Part shown: positions 36,550 to 46,261 of the stretch, one piece after another
Numbering within the stretch: position 1 is the first letter of the stretch
How the letters are laid out: every line of letters begins with the position of its first letter
Assembly (NCBI GenBank): GCA_947449735.1
Contig: CANFTB010000015.1
Location: forward strand, 1-64,000
DNA: 64,000 nt
Reading direction: 5' to 3'
Origin: Chthoniobacteraceae bacterium
GTDB taxonomy: Bacteria > Verrucomicrobiota > Verrucomicrobiia > Chthoniobacterales > Chthoniobacteraceae
Position numbers and translations under genes: made by a program
Notes under the pieces: generated by a model
The model's input: the letters and a program-made list of their open reading frames with translations, nothing else
The model's database searches: none
What the model was told of the DNA's origin: nothing

Positions 36550-36978
36550 ATGCAACGCTCCACAACCTCCCTCCGCTCCGGTTTTACGCTCATTGAAATC
36601 ATGATGGTCGTCATGATCATCGGCCTGCTCGCAGGCGTGGCCGCCTACACCCTCGGGGACAACCTCGGCGTGGCTAAAGACACCAAGATCAAGAGCGACA
36701 TCCAGACCATCTCCACCCAGTTGATGGTTTACGAGAGCATGAACGGCTTTCCCCCCAGCACCGACCAGGGGCTCAAAGCGCTGGTCCAGCAGGTCTCCTC
36801 CTCGCCCGCCCCCCGCAATTGGCGCCAGTTGCTCAAGGAAATCCCCCTCGACCCTTGGGGCATGGAGTACCAGTACGTTGCACCCGGGAAACACAATCCC
36901 GAGAGCTACGACGTCTTTTCCGCAGGCAAAGACCGCGTCCCGGGCACCGAGGACGACATCGGCAACTGGAAGAAGTAG
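36550..36978 (+). CDS. gspG: Type II secretion system major pseudopilin GspG
   Basis: 142 residues, the canonical GspG length. The prepilin leader MQRSTTSLRSG is followed by FTLIEIMMVVMIIGLLAGVA. Then come the GspG landmarks YPP-type STDQGLKALVQQ, IPLDPWGMEYQYVAPG, and a calcium-binding tail SAGKDRVPGTEDDIGNWK. It assembles the periplasmic pseudopilus of the secretion system. It is the last gene of the group; a Nudix gene converges from the other strand. Confidence 0.95.
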   Translation: MQRSTTSLRSGFTLIEIMMVVMIIGLLAGVAAYTLGDNLGVAKDTKIKSDIQTISTQLMVYESMNGFPPSTDQGLKALVQQVSSSPAPRNWRQLLKEIPLDPWGMEYQYVAPGKHNPESYDVFSAGKDRVPGTEDDIGNWKK

Positions 36979-37008
36979 GCCGTCGGCGCCCCCACTCCGC
37001 CAAGGCTT

Positions 37009-37629
37009 CTACTCCCGAGCGCAGGAGCCTTTCCCCAGCGCGCCCCCAGCCCACAGACGCGCCACGCAACTGAGCGTGTTCGCGTCACAAATCTCCCCCG
37101 AGAGGACCATGTGCTGAATTTCGGCGGCCGAAAATACGCGCACCTCGCTGATTTCCTCGTTCGGATCGCGGTGCACCCCGCGCGGACTGGGCTCAACCCC
37201 CCGCACCCAAATTTGGTAGCAGTGTTCGTCCGTAAAACCGGGGCTCGAAAAGTACAAGTGCATCGGAACCACATCCCCGCCTGGCCCCGGGTGATACCCA
37301 GACTCCTCCTCGAGTTCCCTTAGTCCGGCCGCAGCAATGGCCTCCCAATCGTGGGACCCGCCCTCGTCAATCTGTCCTGCGGGAAACTCCCAGAGGCTCC
37401 TTTGCACAGGCACCCGTTCCTGGCGGATCATGACGAAGCCCCCCTCTGCGGTCTGGGCCATCACCACCACGCCCGCTTTGCGGTGGCACACCGTCCACTC
37501 AAAACCCGCGGGCCTCGAGGGCGAGGCAACCGTCACTTGATGCACCTCCAGGTATTGGTGCAAAAAAAGTGGTTTGCGGGCGAGGGTTTGCCAGCCGTTC
37601 GCGTCCTTTATGAAGGTATGAAAAGCCAT
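37009..37629 (-). CDS. Nudix hydrolase (ADP-ribose/NDP-sugar type)
   Basis: 206 residues. An intact Nudix box, GGSHDWEAIAAAGLRELEEE plus SGY, lies at about residues 90-112 and fits G-x5-E-x7-R-E-U-x-E-E-x-G-U. It binds Mg2+ and hydrolyses a nucleoside diphosphate linked to another group. Overall resemblance is to ADP-ribose pyrophosphatases (LWEFPAGQIDEGG, FSSPGFTDE). Substrate uncertain. It is 18 bp downstream of argH on the same strand, so probably co-transcribed. Confidence 0.88.
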   Translation of the reverse strand: MAFHTFIKDANGWQTLARKPLFLHQYLEVHQVTVASPSRPAGFEWTVCHRKAGVVVMAQTAEGGFVMIRQERVPVQRSLWEFPAGQIDEGGSHDWEAIAAAGLRELEEESGYHPGPGGDVVPMHLYFSSPGFTDEHCYQIWVRGVEPSPRGVHRDPNEEISEVRVFSAAEIQHMVLSGEICDANTLSCVARLWAGGALGKGSCARE

Positions 37630-37647
37630 CGCAGGGCGTGCGTTGCC

Positions 37648-39012
37648 TCAGTCGAGCAGGGCCGTCCAGCGCTCCAGTTCGCCGAGTACGTTCCCCGGAG
37701 AGGGAGCCCCCACCGCCCGGCGCGCCTGCATGGAACGCTGCACCTCCAAGATAGAATGGACGTTGTCTTCAAACAGCGCCGAAAGAGCCTGGTACTCCGA
37801 CACCGCCAACCGGTCCAGACCACACCCCAGCTCAGCACACCGTGCCACAGCCCTTCCGATGACTTCGTGCGCCTTTCGGAAAGGCAGGCCGCGGTTGACC
37901 AAGTAATCGGCGAGATCCGTCGCCAGAAGATTCGGATCTGAAACAGCGGCCGCGCAGCTTCCGGCGTCCACCATTGCCTCGACGAGCATCGGCGCGAAAA
38001 CGGCCAGCGCCGCCTTCACGGTGTCCACCGAGTCAAAAATCGCCTCCTTGTCCTCCTGCATGTCCCGGTTGTAGGTCATCGGCAGCCCTTTCATCAGGGT
38101 GAGAAGCGACATCAGATTGCCATACACTCTTCCCGTTTTTCCACGGGTCAGCTCTGCTACATCAGGGTTCTTCTTCTGCGGCATCAGCGACGACCCCGTA
38201 GTGAAGGCGTCCGAAAGCGTGATGAAGTGAAACTCGCTCGAAGCCCACAAAATGACATCTTCGCTCAGGCGGGAGAGGTGCATTGCCACCAGGGCCAGGG
38301 CCGACAGCAACTCGACGGCGAAATCGCGGTCGCTCACCGCATCCATCGAATTCCGTGTCAGGGCAGGAAACCCCAGCAGATCGGCCACCAGCTGGCGGTC
38401 GAGGAGGATCGTGGAACCGGCGATGGCGCCCGAACCAAGGGGCATCACATTAATGCGCTTGCGGCAGTCCGCGATTCGGTCGCGGTCGCGCTGCAACATC
38501 TCGACGTAGGCAAGAAGATGGTGGGCGAAATACACAGGCTGCGCCCTTTGCAGGTGGGTGTAGCCTGGAATCACCACGTCGGAATTCTGGGACCCGAGCG
38601 TGACGAGGGCCGACTGCAGAGCCTTGAGCAGGCCGTCCAGTGCGTCGCACTCCGACCTCAGATACAGACGGATATCCAGGGCGACTTGGTCGTTCCGACT
38701 GCGGGCGGTGTGCAGTTTGGCACCCGCGTCGCCAATCCGGCGGGTCAATTCCGCCTCGATGTTCATGTGGATGTCCTCGAGTTCGGTGCGGAAGACAAAG
38801 GTCCCCTTCTCAATCTCTCCACCGATGGCCAGCAGGCCATCCACGATGGACTGGCGCTCCGCGGGGGTGAGTAATCCCGCCTTCTCCAGCGCAGCGGAAT
38901 GCGCGATCGACCCCTCAATATCGTGGGGCCAAAGCCTCCAGTCGTAGGAGATGGATTCTGAGTAAGTCTGCAATAGGGCAGCGGTCTGCTGCTGAAAACG
39001 GCCTTTCCACAT
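37648..39012 (-). CDS. argH: Argininosuccinate lyase
   Basis: Last step of arginine synthesis: splits argininosuccinate into arginine and fumarate. 454 residues, typical length. MWKGRFQQQT lies at the start, followed by EDIHMNIEAELTRRIGDAG, TARSRNDQVALDIRLYLR, GYTHLQRAQPVYFAHHL, and the signature GSSLMPQKKNPDVAEL with the catalytic serine loop. Divergent from tamB. Confidence 0.97.
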   Translation of the reverse strand: MWKGRFQQQTAALLQTYSESISYDWRLWPHDIEGSIAHSAALEKAGLLTPAERQSIVDGLLAIGGEIEKGTFVFRTELEDIHMNIEAELTRRIGDAGAKLHTARSRNDQVALDIRLYLRSECDALDGLLKALQSALVTLGSQNSDVVIPGYTHLQRAQPVYFAHHLLAYVEMLQRDRDRIADCRKRINVMPLGSGAIAGSTILLDRQLVADLLGFPALTRNSMDAVSDRDFAVELLSALALVAMHLSRLSEDVILWASSEFHFITLSDAFTTGSSLMPQKKNPDVAELTRGKTGRVYGNLMSLLTLMKGLPMTYNRDMQEDKEAIFDSVDTVKAALAVFAPMLVEAMVDAGSCAAAVSDPNLLATDLADYLVNRGLPFRKAHEVIGRAVARCAELGCGLDRLAVSEYQALSALFEDNVHSILEVQRSMQARRAVGAPSPGNVLGELERWTALLD

Positions 39013-39160
39013 GGTAAATCGAATGAATGTTGGTCAGGAGACCTACGGGAAAACCCGGTTTCCCGAAAGGCAAAAGCCCGTCTAAACGAAAACCCCGTCG
39101 ATGCGGGCGGGGGGCACACCACGCCTTGCGGCGTACAAACGCTCGAATTATCCTGCTCCC

Positions 39161-42100
39161 ATGTCCGACTCTCCTCCTCCCGCCACGCCTGCGGGAGAAC
39201 CGTCGGATGGCGAGTCTCAAAGAGCGAGCCCCCCTGGGTGGCGAGTCGTTTTGAGGAGGTACAAGTACCGCCTTGTCGCCGGCATCATCCTGCTCCTCGG
39301 ACTCATTTTCCACAGGCCTCTTCTCTTTTCGGCCTTGAGCGCCTCTATCCGGGCTGCAGCGGCAAAAAACGACCTCATTTTTAAGGCAAGCCTCTCAGGA
39401 AATCCCTTTGCAGAGCTGCAGTTGGAAAACGTTATTCTGAAGCCGGCGCATCCCCCCCATCCGAACTTCGAGCTTCTGCGCATTCGTTCCGCCACTGTCG
39501 CCTACAGTCTTTCCTCCCTCCTGAGGCAAGGGCCATCACAATGCATTACGGCCCTGTCGGTGAGTCACACCCGCATTTTGCTCAGGAAACCAGACGTCCC
39601 AACGCAACCGGACCCGCCAAGCAAAGAGGCCGTCACCGCCCACTCTATACCGATAGCCCCCCCCTCTTCTACGACTCGGGTTTCTAAGGCGCAATCGTTG
39701 GAGAAAGCCCTCCAATCGCTGTTCCACCTTCCCCTCTTCTCTCTGGAGAACATCCAGATTGAAGACCTCGAACTCGAAATCGCGCAACCCGAGGGAGACC
39801 TGCAAGTGCACGGGGGAAAACTCACCGCCCTGCCGGGCAAACCAGGGATTTTGCGCATCGAATCGCTGCAACTTCCGGGAAGCGACGCGCCCGTCTCCCT
39901 CGAGGGAACCACAAGCCTGGAAAACCACACTTTTGCCGTTCGCGACCTCCGGTTGTCAGAAACCCTCGTCCTTCGAGAATGCATTCTGGACGCCTCCGAA
40001 CGCAGCAAGGGGAGGGCCTCTGTGTCTTTCTTATTGGATTCCAATCCGGGAGTTTTGAGCGCGCGTCTGGACGCCGACTTCAAAAGAGGACCGTGGAAAT
40101 GCTCCTTCCGGGCAGCAGACTTCTCGGCCCCGGCGCTTGCGGCATTTTGCGGCATTGAGGGAGCACTCGTGCCGGACGCAGTGGAAGGGACCGCCCGCCT
40201 CGAGGGCAGGCCGCAGGACCCGCAGAGCTGGCTCGGCGACTTTCAGGCGGGGTGGCGGCAGCCTTTCCGAGGACAAAAAGGGGCGACGGTGCGGGTGCGG
40301 GCCTCGTTGAAAAACGGGGCCGTGGGGCTGCACACAATTGACCTCGACGCTCCCGCGACCCATCTGTCGGGCTCGGGATCGCTCAGGCTGCCGAAGGCGT
40401 CTGAGACTTGGAAATCCAGCGAGGGAGAGGCGACCCTCTTGCTCCGCTGCTCCGACCTCTCAGAGGTTCCACTCGGTAACCAAACAGGCAGGTCCGCCGG
40501 AGAGCTAGACGGAGAAATCAAAGTCGGCCTCAAGCGGGGCTTGGTTCAAGCGGATTGGAAGGTGGAAGGGCGCCGACTCAAAACAGAGTTTCTTGAGGCA
40601 TCCACCGCCACGGCTGAGGCCACGCTTATTTTCCCGCTTGCCGAAAGATTCCAACCCGACAGTTTTGCAGGCAACGCCGCCATTTCGTTCACCCATTCAA
40701 AGTTCACCAGCCGGCAGTGGAGCGCCGAGATGGCAGAGGCGGCTGCAGCAGTGTCGCTCAATGACGGGCTGTTGCGGTTTTGGAACATCAGGGTTCAGGA
40801 CGCCCGAAATGCACTCAATGGGGAGTTCGTCCTTCCCCTAACCGACCTGAAACACCCGGCCGAGCTGAGCCTCCAGCTTCGACTTCAAGACATCGCAACG
40901 ACCCGGGCAACGCTGATGGGCGAGCCGTTGGCCGGAGCTTTGTCTGCAGAGTTGAACGGCGGCTTCAAGGACGGACGGGTTGAGGGGGCAGCGCTGGCCT
41001 CGGGAACGGACCTTAAGTGGGGGGTATTCCAGCTGGGCCAGATTCGCCTCAAAAGTAAAGCAAGCGCGGGACAGTTGAGCGTGGAAGAACTCCACTTGGC
41101 ATGGAGTCCTCAGGAAGGCCTGCAGACCGCCGGCACCGCCGAGCTCCATCCACCTTACGCTTACAGTCTAAATGGCGAGGCTCGGATTCCAAAATTAGAC
41201 CGCCTGGCACCTCTCCTAAAACAACTGGGAGTGAGTCACGCCGTTGATGGCGCGATCGAAGGCAGTTGGTCCGGTCAGGGGAAGCTTGAAGACCTTTCGG
41301 GCACGGGAGAATGGAAGCTCAAAGCCAGCCGCCTTCATTGGGACAACCTGCGGGTCACCTCTCTGGAGTGCAGCGGACGTTACCGCCCGGGCTTGCTGGA
41401 GACAGACCGGCTGCAAGTCGCCACACCCGAGACACAGCTGACAGCCCGCGTCGAGTGGACCGAGAAGGGACTGCGCATTGAGGACTTGTCGCTCAGGCAA
41501 TGGAACACCCCAACCCTGACCGGGTACCTGATGCTGCCGCTGGTCCACGGCGCCCAGGGCACGCGCTGGCTCCGGGATGGGAGGATTGCCGGCCAGCTGA
41601 AGGCGGAGAAGCTGGACCTCGCCAACCTATTCACCGGAGCAGGAAAGCCCCCTTCCCTGATTGGCTCGCTTCAATTTTCACTCGCATTATCCGGAACGGC
41701 AGACGCGCCTTCCGCAGCATTTAATCTGAAAGGGAAGGGATTGCGTCTGGCCGCCACCCCAAAACTGGGCGCCTCGGACCTTGAACTCAAGGGGGGGTAC
41801 GCCGACGGGATCCTAGCCGCAGAAGGCTCGCTCGCCTCGCCCTTTGAAGCCCCAGTTTTGGCGGACGCAAAGATATCGATTACCATTCCCGAGCTTTTTT
41901 CATCGAAACTCGCACTGGGCGATCTTCCCATCGAAGGGCATATCAGAACCACCGGAGCCAGCCTCAAGCCGCTAGGGAACCTGTGGAGCGGAATCCGACA
42001 AATTTCCGGAAAAGCGACGGTGAATGCCAGTCTTCAGGGAACCTTCAACACCCCCCAGTGGAGGGGAAAGCTCAGCGCGGAATGCCCGGTTATCCACTTT

Positions 42101-43165
42101 TCCAGTGACCGCGCTCCGGCGATCGGAGACCTGCACGCGGTGCTGGACTTTGACGGCAAGCAGCTGAAGGTCCAAAAGCTTCAAGCCGAACTTGGCGGCG
42201 GCAGCCTGAGCATTGACGGGACGGCTTCGTTTCTGGATAAGGGCGATCCCACCTTGAATTTCAGCGCCAGGGCACGCGAAGTCTTGGTGGTGCGCAACAC
42301 GCAGCTCGCACTTCGCCTGAATGGCAACCTCGCATTGAAGGGGACATGGAAGCAGGCGGTGATCAGCGGCAGCGCCAAGGCGGTCAAAAGCAGGTTTCAG
42401 CAAGATATAGAAATACTCCCCGTAGCAGCCCTTCGGGGCGGGGGGCAGCAGGAAAGACGCGCCCCCGGTAAACCCTGGTTTCGGTTTACATCCGCACCTT
42501 TTTCCAACTGGAAGTTCAACGTCGCCCTCGCCACCACGCCGGAGGATCCGATTCAGGTCAGAGGCAACCGGCTGAGAGGGACCGGCGAGGCCGAACTCCA
42601 ATTAGAAGGCACAGGGGCCGAGCCAACCCTGCACGGCGCCTACCGCACCTATGACCTGATCGCCTCACTACCGTTTGCGAGGCTTGAGATCTCCAGGGGC
42701 CGGATTTGGTACACCCGCGACCAGCCCTTTGTCCCCCAACTTGATTTCAGCGCCGAAACCGAGGTGCGCAACCACCGGATCCGCCTCTACCTTTCAGGGC
42801 CCTCGGACGCGCCACGCATCTCCACCTCGAGCGAACCCCCTCTCGGGGAGACGGAATTGCTGACTCTCCTGACAACCGGAGCGCTGCAGGGGGACTCGAG
42901 TGAGAACTCGCAGGCGATGGCAAACCGGGCCGCGACCCTGCTTTTCCAGGAATTTTCCGACAAGATGCTCTCCCCCTCGGGAGGCAAAGAGCGTTTTTCG
43001 GCCCTCCGCCGCTTTAATCTCGATGTCGGAGCGGTCAACGGACGCACGGGCCATCAGGAGTCCCGCTTGACCTACCGCCTGAATGAGAATTTTTTTATGA
43101 TCGGAGAACTGGGCGCCGATGGTGACTTTGCCGGGCGCATCAGATATGTGCTCCGTTTTCCCTGA
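39161..43165 (+). CDS. tamB: TamB-like translocation/assembly module protein
   Basis: 1334 residues. An N-terminal inner-membrane anchor (about 36-54, YRLVAGIILLLGLIFHRPLL) precedes a very long beta-rich periplasmic region and the C-terminal DUF490/TamB domain. The family end includes FSAETEVRNHRIRLYLSGPS, SEPPLGETELLTLLTTGAL and FNLDVGAVNG. It spans the periplasm as a lipid-conducting groove and works with a TamA/BamA-type barrel. The start at 39161 follows a codon-poor open stretch with no homology. The barrel gene begins two bases after the stop, so the pair is one operon. Confidence 0.9.
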   Translation: MSDSPPPATPAGEPSDGESQRASPPGWRVVLRRYKYRLVAGIILLLGLIFHRPLLFSALSASIRAAAAKNDLIFKASLSGNPFAELQLENVILKPAHPPHPNFELLRIRSATVAYSLSSLLRQGPSQCITALSVSHTRILLRKPDVPTQPDPPSKEAVTAHSIPIAPPSSTTRVSKAQSLEKALQSLFHLPLFSLENIQIEDLELEIAQPEGDLQVHGGKLTALPGKPGILRIESLQLPGSDAPVSLEGTTSLENHTFAVRDLRLSETLVLRECILDASERSKGRASVSFLLDSNPGVLSARLDADFKRGPWKCSFRAADFSAPALAAFCGIEGALVPDAVEGTARLEGRPQDPQSWLGDFQAGWRQPFRGQKGATVRVRASLKNGAVGLHTIDLDAPATHLSGSGSLRLPKASETWKSSEGEATLLLRCSDLSEVPLGNQTGRSAGELDGEIKVGLKRGLVQADWKVEGRRLKTEFLEASTATAEATLIFPLAERFQPDSFAGNAAISFTHSKFTSRQWSAEMAEAAAAVSLNDGLLRFWNIRVQDARNALNGEFVLPLTDLKHPAELSLQLRLQDIATTRATLMGEPLAGALSAELNGGFKDGRVEGAALASGTDLKWGVFQLGQIRLKSKASAGQLSVEELHLAWSPQEGLQTAGTAELHPPYAYSLNGEARIPKLDRLAPLLKQLGVSHAVDGAIEGSWSGQGKLEDLSGTGEWKLKASRLHWDNLRVTSLECSGRYRPGLLETDRLQVATPETQLTARVEWTEKGLRIEDLSLRQWNTPTLTGYLMLPLVHGAQGTRWLRDGRIAGQLKAEKLDLANLFTGAGKPPSLIGSLQFSLALSGTADAPSAAFNLKGKGLRLAATPKLGASDLELKGGYADGILAAEGSLASPFEAPVLADAKISITIPELFSSKLALGDLPIEGHIRTTGASLKPLGNLWSGIRQISGKATVNASLQGTFNTPQWRGKLSAECPVIHFSSDRAPAIGDLHAVLDFDGKQLKVQKLQAELGGGSLSIDGTASFLDKGDPTLNFSARAREVLVVRNTQLALRLNGNLALKGTWKQAVISGSAKAVKSRFQQDIEILPVAALRGGGQQERRAPGKPWFRFTSAPFSNWKFNVALATTPEDPIQVRGNRLRGTGEAELQLEGTGAEPTLHGAYRTYDLIASLPFARLEISRGRIWYTRDQPFVPQLDFSAETEVRNHRIRLYLSGPSDAPRISTSSEPPLGETELLTLLTTGALQGDSSENSQAMANRAATLLFQEFSDKMLSPSGGKERFSALRRFNLDVGAVNGRTGHQESRLTYRLNENFFMIGELGADGDFAGRIRYVLRFP

Positions 43166-43167
43166 AC

Positions 43168-45249
43168 ATGCGCCATGCCCGAGCCAAGCATCCTGCGGTT
43201 GCCCTCCTTGTCCTGGGTGGACTCGCAGTGTGGACGTCTGGGCCCGTATTGAACGCCACTTGGTGGAACCCCTGGAAAGAAAAGACTCCGGAGCAGGGAC
43301 CGCTCCAGCGGGGCGAGCACGTCAAAGTTCGCTTTGAGGGAGCCGATGCCCTTTCCGAACGCAAACTCAGAGGCGCCATCGACGAGCAATTGTCGCGCAT
43401 CCGATCGGAAGGGCTTTCCCGTCCGAACGCCGATGATGCAGCCTACTACACTGCGGTGTTCTATCATCAGAATGGCTTCGCCAACGCGGAAGTGGAATGG
43501 AAACTCTCCCCTAATTTGCTCGTGCTCAAGATCCGAGAGGGGAAGCTGATTGAGTTGGGATCCACCACCCTGAGCGGCAACTCGTCCCTTTCCTCGGCAC
43601 GCCTGCTCTCCCTGCTCACGAGCGTGACCTCCACCCGCCTGCAGTTGCCAGAATCCCAGATTCCCTTTGTTGAAGACGAACTCCAGATGGGAGCCAATCG
43701 CATCAAGGAGCTGTATGTTTCCGAGGGCTTTTTGGATGCGAACTTGGACCCGCTAGAATTCGAGCAAGCCGCCGACACCTCCAAAGCGAATGCAACCCTC
43801 GTCATTCACGAGGGAAAACAGTACCAGTTCGGATCCCTCCGTTTCCGAGGAGACCTGGTGTACGGAGAGGCGAAGCTTCGCACGGCGCTCCAGTCACTGC
43901 TGGAGCACCCCTACTCCTCCGCGAGATGCTTGGCCCTTCAGAACCTGATCGAAAAGCTTTACACGGAAAAAGGCCATTTCGACGCGCAAGTGGAAGTCAC
44001 GGCGGATCCGTCTACAGCCAATGCGGACGCCCAGATTCCGGTGTTTATTTCCGTTCAAGCGGGTCCCGTCTACAAGTTTGACGGAGTGGATTCCCACGGA
44101 ACGGTTCGGCTGCGCGGAGACTGGTTTGAAAAACGCCTGGCCGCATTGAAGGGCCAGACTTATTCCCCAAGTCTTCTCGAGCGAAAACAGCAGGACCTTC
44201 TGTCCACCGGCCTTTTTCAATCGCTCGAGATCACTCCGGTTCCCAAACCCGACGGGAATTTGAGCCTGAGAGTTGATGCTCAGGAGGCGCCCGCGAGGCA
44301 GGTGGGGCTTTCTCTGGGATACGGAACCTACGAGGGAGCGATGGCCGGCGTCCGCCTCTCGACCCTGAACCTTGCGGGACGCGGCCTGCCGGCCAGCGTC
44401 GAGATCAATGCCTCGCAACGTGCGCTCGCGCTTGAGACGTCCCTCTCGAACCCCTGGCTGTTTGAAACCCGCACTGAATTCCTGACCCGCGCTTTCATTC
44501 GCCAGCGCATCGAACTCGGCTACGACAAACGCGAAGTCGGCGGACGCGTGGAGCTTTCCCGCCGCATTCTGCCCCCCCTGCGGGTTGCGACCTTCGGCCA
44601 GTTGCGCACGGTTGAAATCACCTCTGCCGACATCCCCTCGGGGGAGATTGGACCCGCGTCGTACCAAATCGGTTCGATTGGAGTCTCACTTTCTTGGGAC
44701 AAGCGTGACAGCGTCCTGAATCCCAGCAGGGGCTGGATCGCCAGTATTCTGACGGACACCAACACCCTGGACAACGGCGCCACTTTCGGACGCACCTCGG
44801 GACGCCTGGCCTGGCACTATCCGATGCCGGGCGATATACGCTTTGCCACGAGTGCCCGCTTCGGCGTCATCACCTTCAAGGACACCATCCCCATTGATGA
44901 GCGCTACTTTCTCGGGGGAGCCAACACGGTGAGGAGTTTTAAAGAAAAAGAAATGGGAGCTCCAGGGAACAACGCCTATCCCACGGGAGGTTCGGGTTAC
45001 AGCCTTCTCAATGCTGAAACAGACTTTCCTCTTCTAAAAAAACTCCGGGGCGCCCTCTTTTTTGACACCGGAAGTCTCTCCACTTTTGGAAGCCAGATTC
45101 CCACCACCAACTTTCGCAGCGCCGTGGGACTCGGCGTTCGCTACGAACTTCCCGTGGGCCCGGTGCGGCTCGACGTGGGGGTCAACCCGAACCGGCGCAC
45201 CGAGGAACAATGGGGAGCCGTGCACCTTTCGTTCGGGATGGCCTTTTAG
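43168..45249 (+). CDS. TamA/BamA-family outer-membrane barrel protein
   Basis: 693 residues. An N-terminal hydrophobic leader is followed by repeated POTRA-like segments (about 45-350; ELGSTTLSGNSSLSSARLL, QFGSLRFRGDLVYGEAKL, KFDGVDSHGTVRLRGDW). The C-terminal Omp85 barrel runs from about 370 and contains the ERYFLGGANTVRSFKE element (the VRGF/Y motif with Gly replaced by Ser) and RNWDKRDS-like SLSWDKRDSVLNPSRGW. It ends in phenylalanine, the usual outer-membrane signal. It is translated two bases after tamB, consistent with a TamAB system. Confidence 0.9.
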   Translation: MRHARAKHPAVALLVLGGLAVWTSGPVLNATWWNPWKEKTPEQGPLQRGEHVKVRFEGADALSERKLRGAIDEQLSRIRSEGLSRPNADDAAYYTAVFYHQNGFANAEVEWKLSPNLLVLKIREGKLIELGSTTLSGNSSLSSARLLSLLTSVTSTRLQLPESQIPFVEDELQMGANRIKELYVSEGFLDANLDPLEFEQAADTSKANATLVIHEGKQYQFGSLRFRGDLVYGEAKLRTALQSLLEHPYSSARCLALQNLIEKLYTEKGHFDAQVEVTADPSTANADAQIPVFISVQAGPVYKFDGVDSHGTVRLRGDWFEKRLAALKGQTYSPSLLERKQQDLLSTGLFQSLEITPVPKPDGNLSLRVDAQEAPARQVGLSLGYGTYEGAMAGVRLSTLNLAGRGLPASVEINASQRALALETSLSNPWLFETRTEFLTRAFIRQRIELGYDKREVGGRVELSRRILPPLRVATFGQLRTVEITSADIPSGEIGPASYQIGSIGVSLSWDKRDSVLNPSRGWIASILTDTNTLDNGATFGRTSGRLAWHYPMPGDIRFATSARFGVITFKDTIPIDERYFLGGANTVRSFKEKEMGAPGNNAYPTGGSGYSLLNAETDFPLLKKLRGALFFDTGSLSTFGSQIPTTNFRSAVGLGVRYELPVGPVRLDVGVNPNRRTEEQWGAVHLSFGMAF

Positions 45250-45274
45250 AACGCTCGGCGGCGAAACGCTGAAA

Positions 45275-46261
45275 TCACTGTTTGTCCCCGTCAACAATGC
45301 GCCCGCCTTCCGTTCGCAACCGGTAGAAAGGCAGCCCGTCACCCTTCTTGAGTTCACGATAGAGATGAGGCGCATCCCTTTTCTGGAGTGTCCAGTCGGC
45401 CACGCCTTCCGCATTGCAAGCCAACACCTTCAAGTGTCCCTTGAACTCCCGGGACCGTCCCAGCACGCGAGTCATCCCCTCTCCCCGGCTCGCAGAGGGG
45501 ACCCTCTCCATGACCAAAAAACTGTAAGGCAGCGTGCTCAGATCCACTCCCACCTTTTGCGACAATTCGCGCCATGCCTGATCTTGATGCACGAATGAGG
45601 GCACCCGGGCAAAATGATGGCACCAGTGGCGCTCGTTCTCCGGGCGCATCAACGGACAGCCGCCGGAGTGTGCGCACGGAGCAACCGCCCGCCACCCGGC
45701 CGACACCATCGGCTCGCGCACGGCGGACACCAAGCGCCGTGCGTTCTCGTGCGTCGCAGATTCCACCCAGACCACCGCCGCCGCCTTGCGCAACCGCGTG
45801 AGGACGCCCTTCACACTGGCGTCGCTCAACTCGCTGAGCACATGGCTGAGCAGGACCACGGCATCCTCACAGTCCACCGCCTCGGGCTCCGCCTGCCTTA
45901 CCCCCATCGCCGCAAACTCCTCGCGCATCCGAGCCATTGCAAAGCCACGTGCCATGGCGGAGCGATCTGAAAACGCCACCGTGTCAAACGCTCCAACCCA
46001 ATGAGCCGCAACCCGGCGGGACGCAATTCCAGTTCCGCACCCCCAGTCCACCAACTTCCGGGAAGGCGGCATCCAGCCCCGCCCCTCCAGTTCTCCAAGC
46101 ACAGCGTCCCATTTCCATCCAATCCGCTGGGCAAAGGTTCGCTCATACAAATCCAGGTCCTCCGGCCCCCTCCAGTAGTCCCGGGCACCCGCAGTCCCGC
46201 TCAAGAAACCCTGCCGAAGACGCACCAGCTCTTTCATCTGCGCTACGCTCCAGGCACTCAT
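45275..46261 (-). CDS. Rsm22-like methyltransferase-fold protein with a cysteine cluster
   Basis: 328 residues with an SAM-dependent Rossmann core (LVDWGCGTGIASRRVA, about 68-83; VVLLSHVLSELSD). A cysteine pattern in APCAHSGGCPLMRPENERHW is followed by CHH and a later VLACNAEG. That pattern is the Rsm22/METTL17 type, for which a 4Fe-4S cluster and a role in small ribosomal subunit assembly are reported in mitochondria. The start at 46261 overlaps the stop of the upstream methyltransferase gene by four bases (ATGA); the longer frame has no homology. Confidence 0.75.
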   Translation of the reverse strand: MSAWSVAQMKELVRLRQGFLSGTAGARDYWRGPEDLDLYERTFAQRIGWKWDAVLGELEGRGWMPPSRKLVDWGCGTGIASRRVAAHWVGAFDTVAFSDRSAMARGFAMARMREEFAAMGVRQAEPEAVDCEDAVVLLSHVLSELSDASVKGVLTRLRKAAAVVWVESATHENARRLVSAVREPMVSAGWRAVAPCAHSGGCPLMRPENERHWCHHFARVPSFVHQDQAWRELSQKVGVDLSTLPYSFLVMERVPSASRGEGMTRVLGRSREFKGHLKVLACNAEGVADWTLQKRDAPHLYRELKKGDGLPFYRLRTEGGRIVDGDKQ

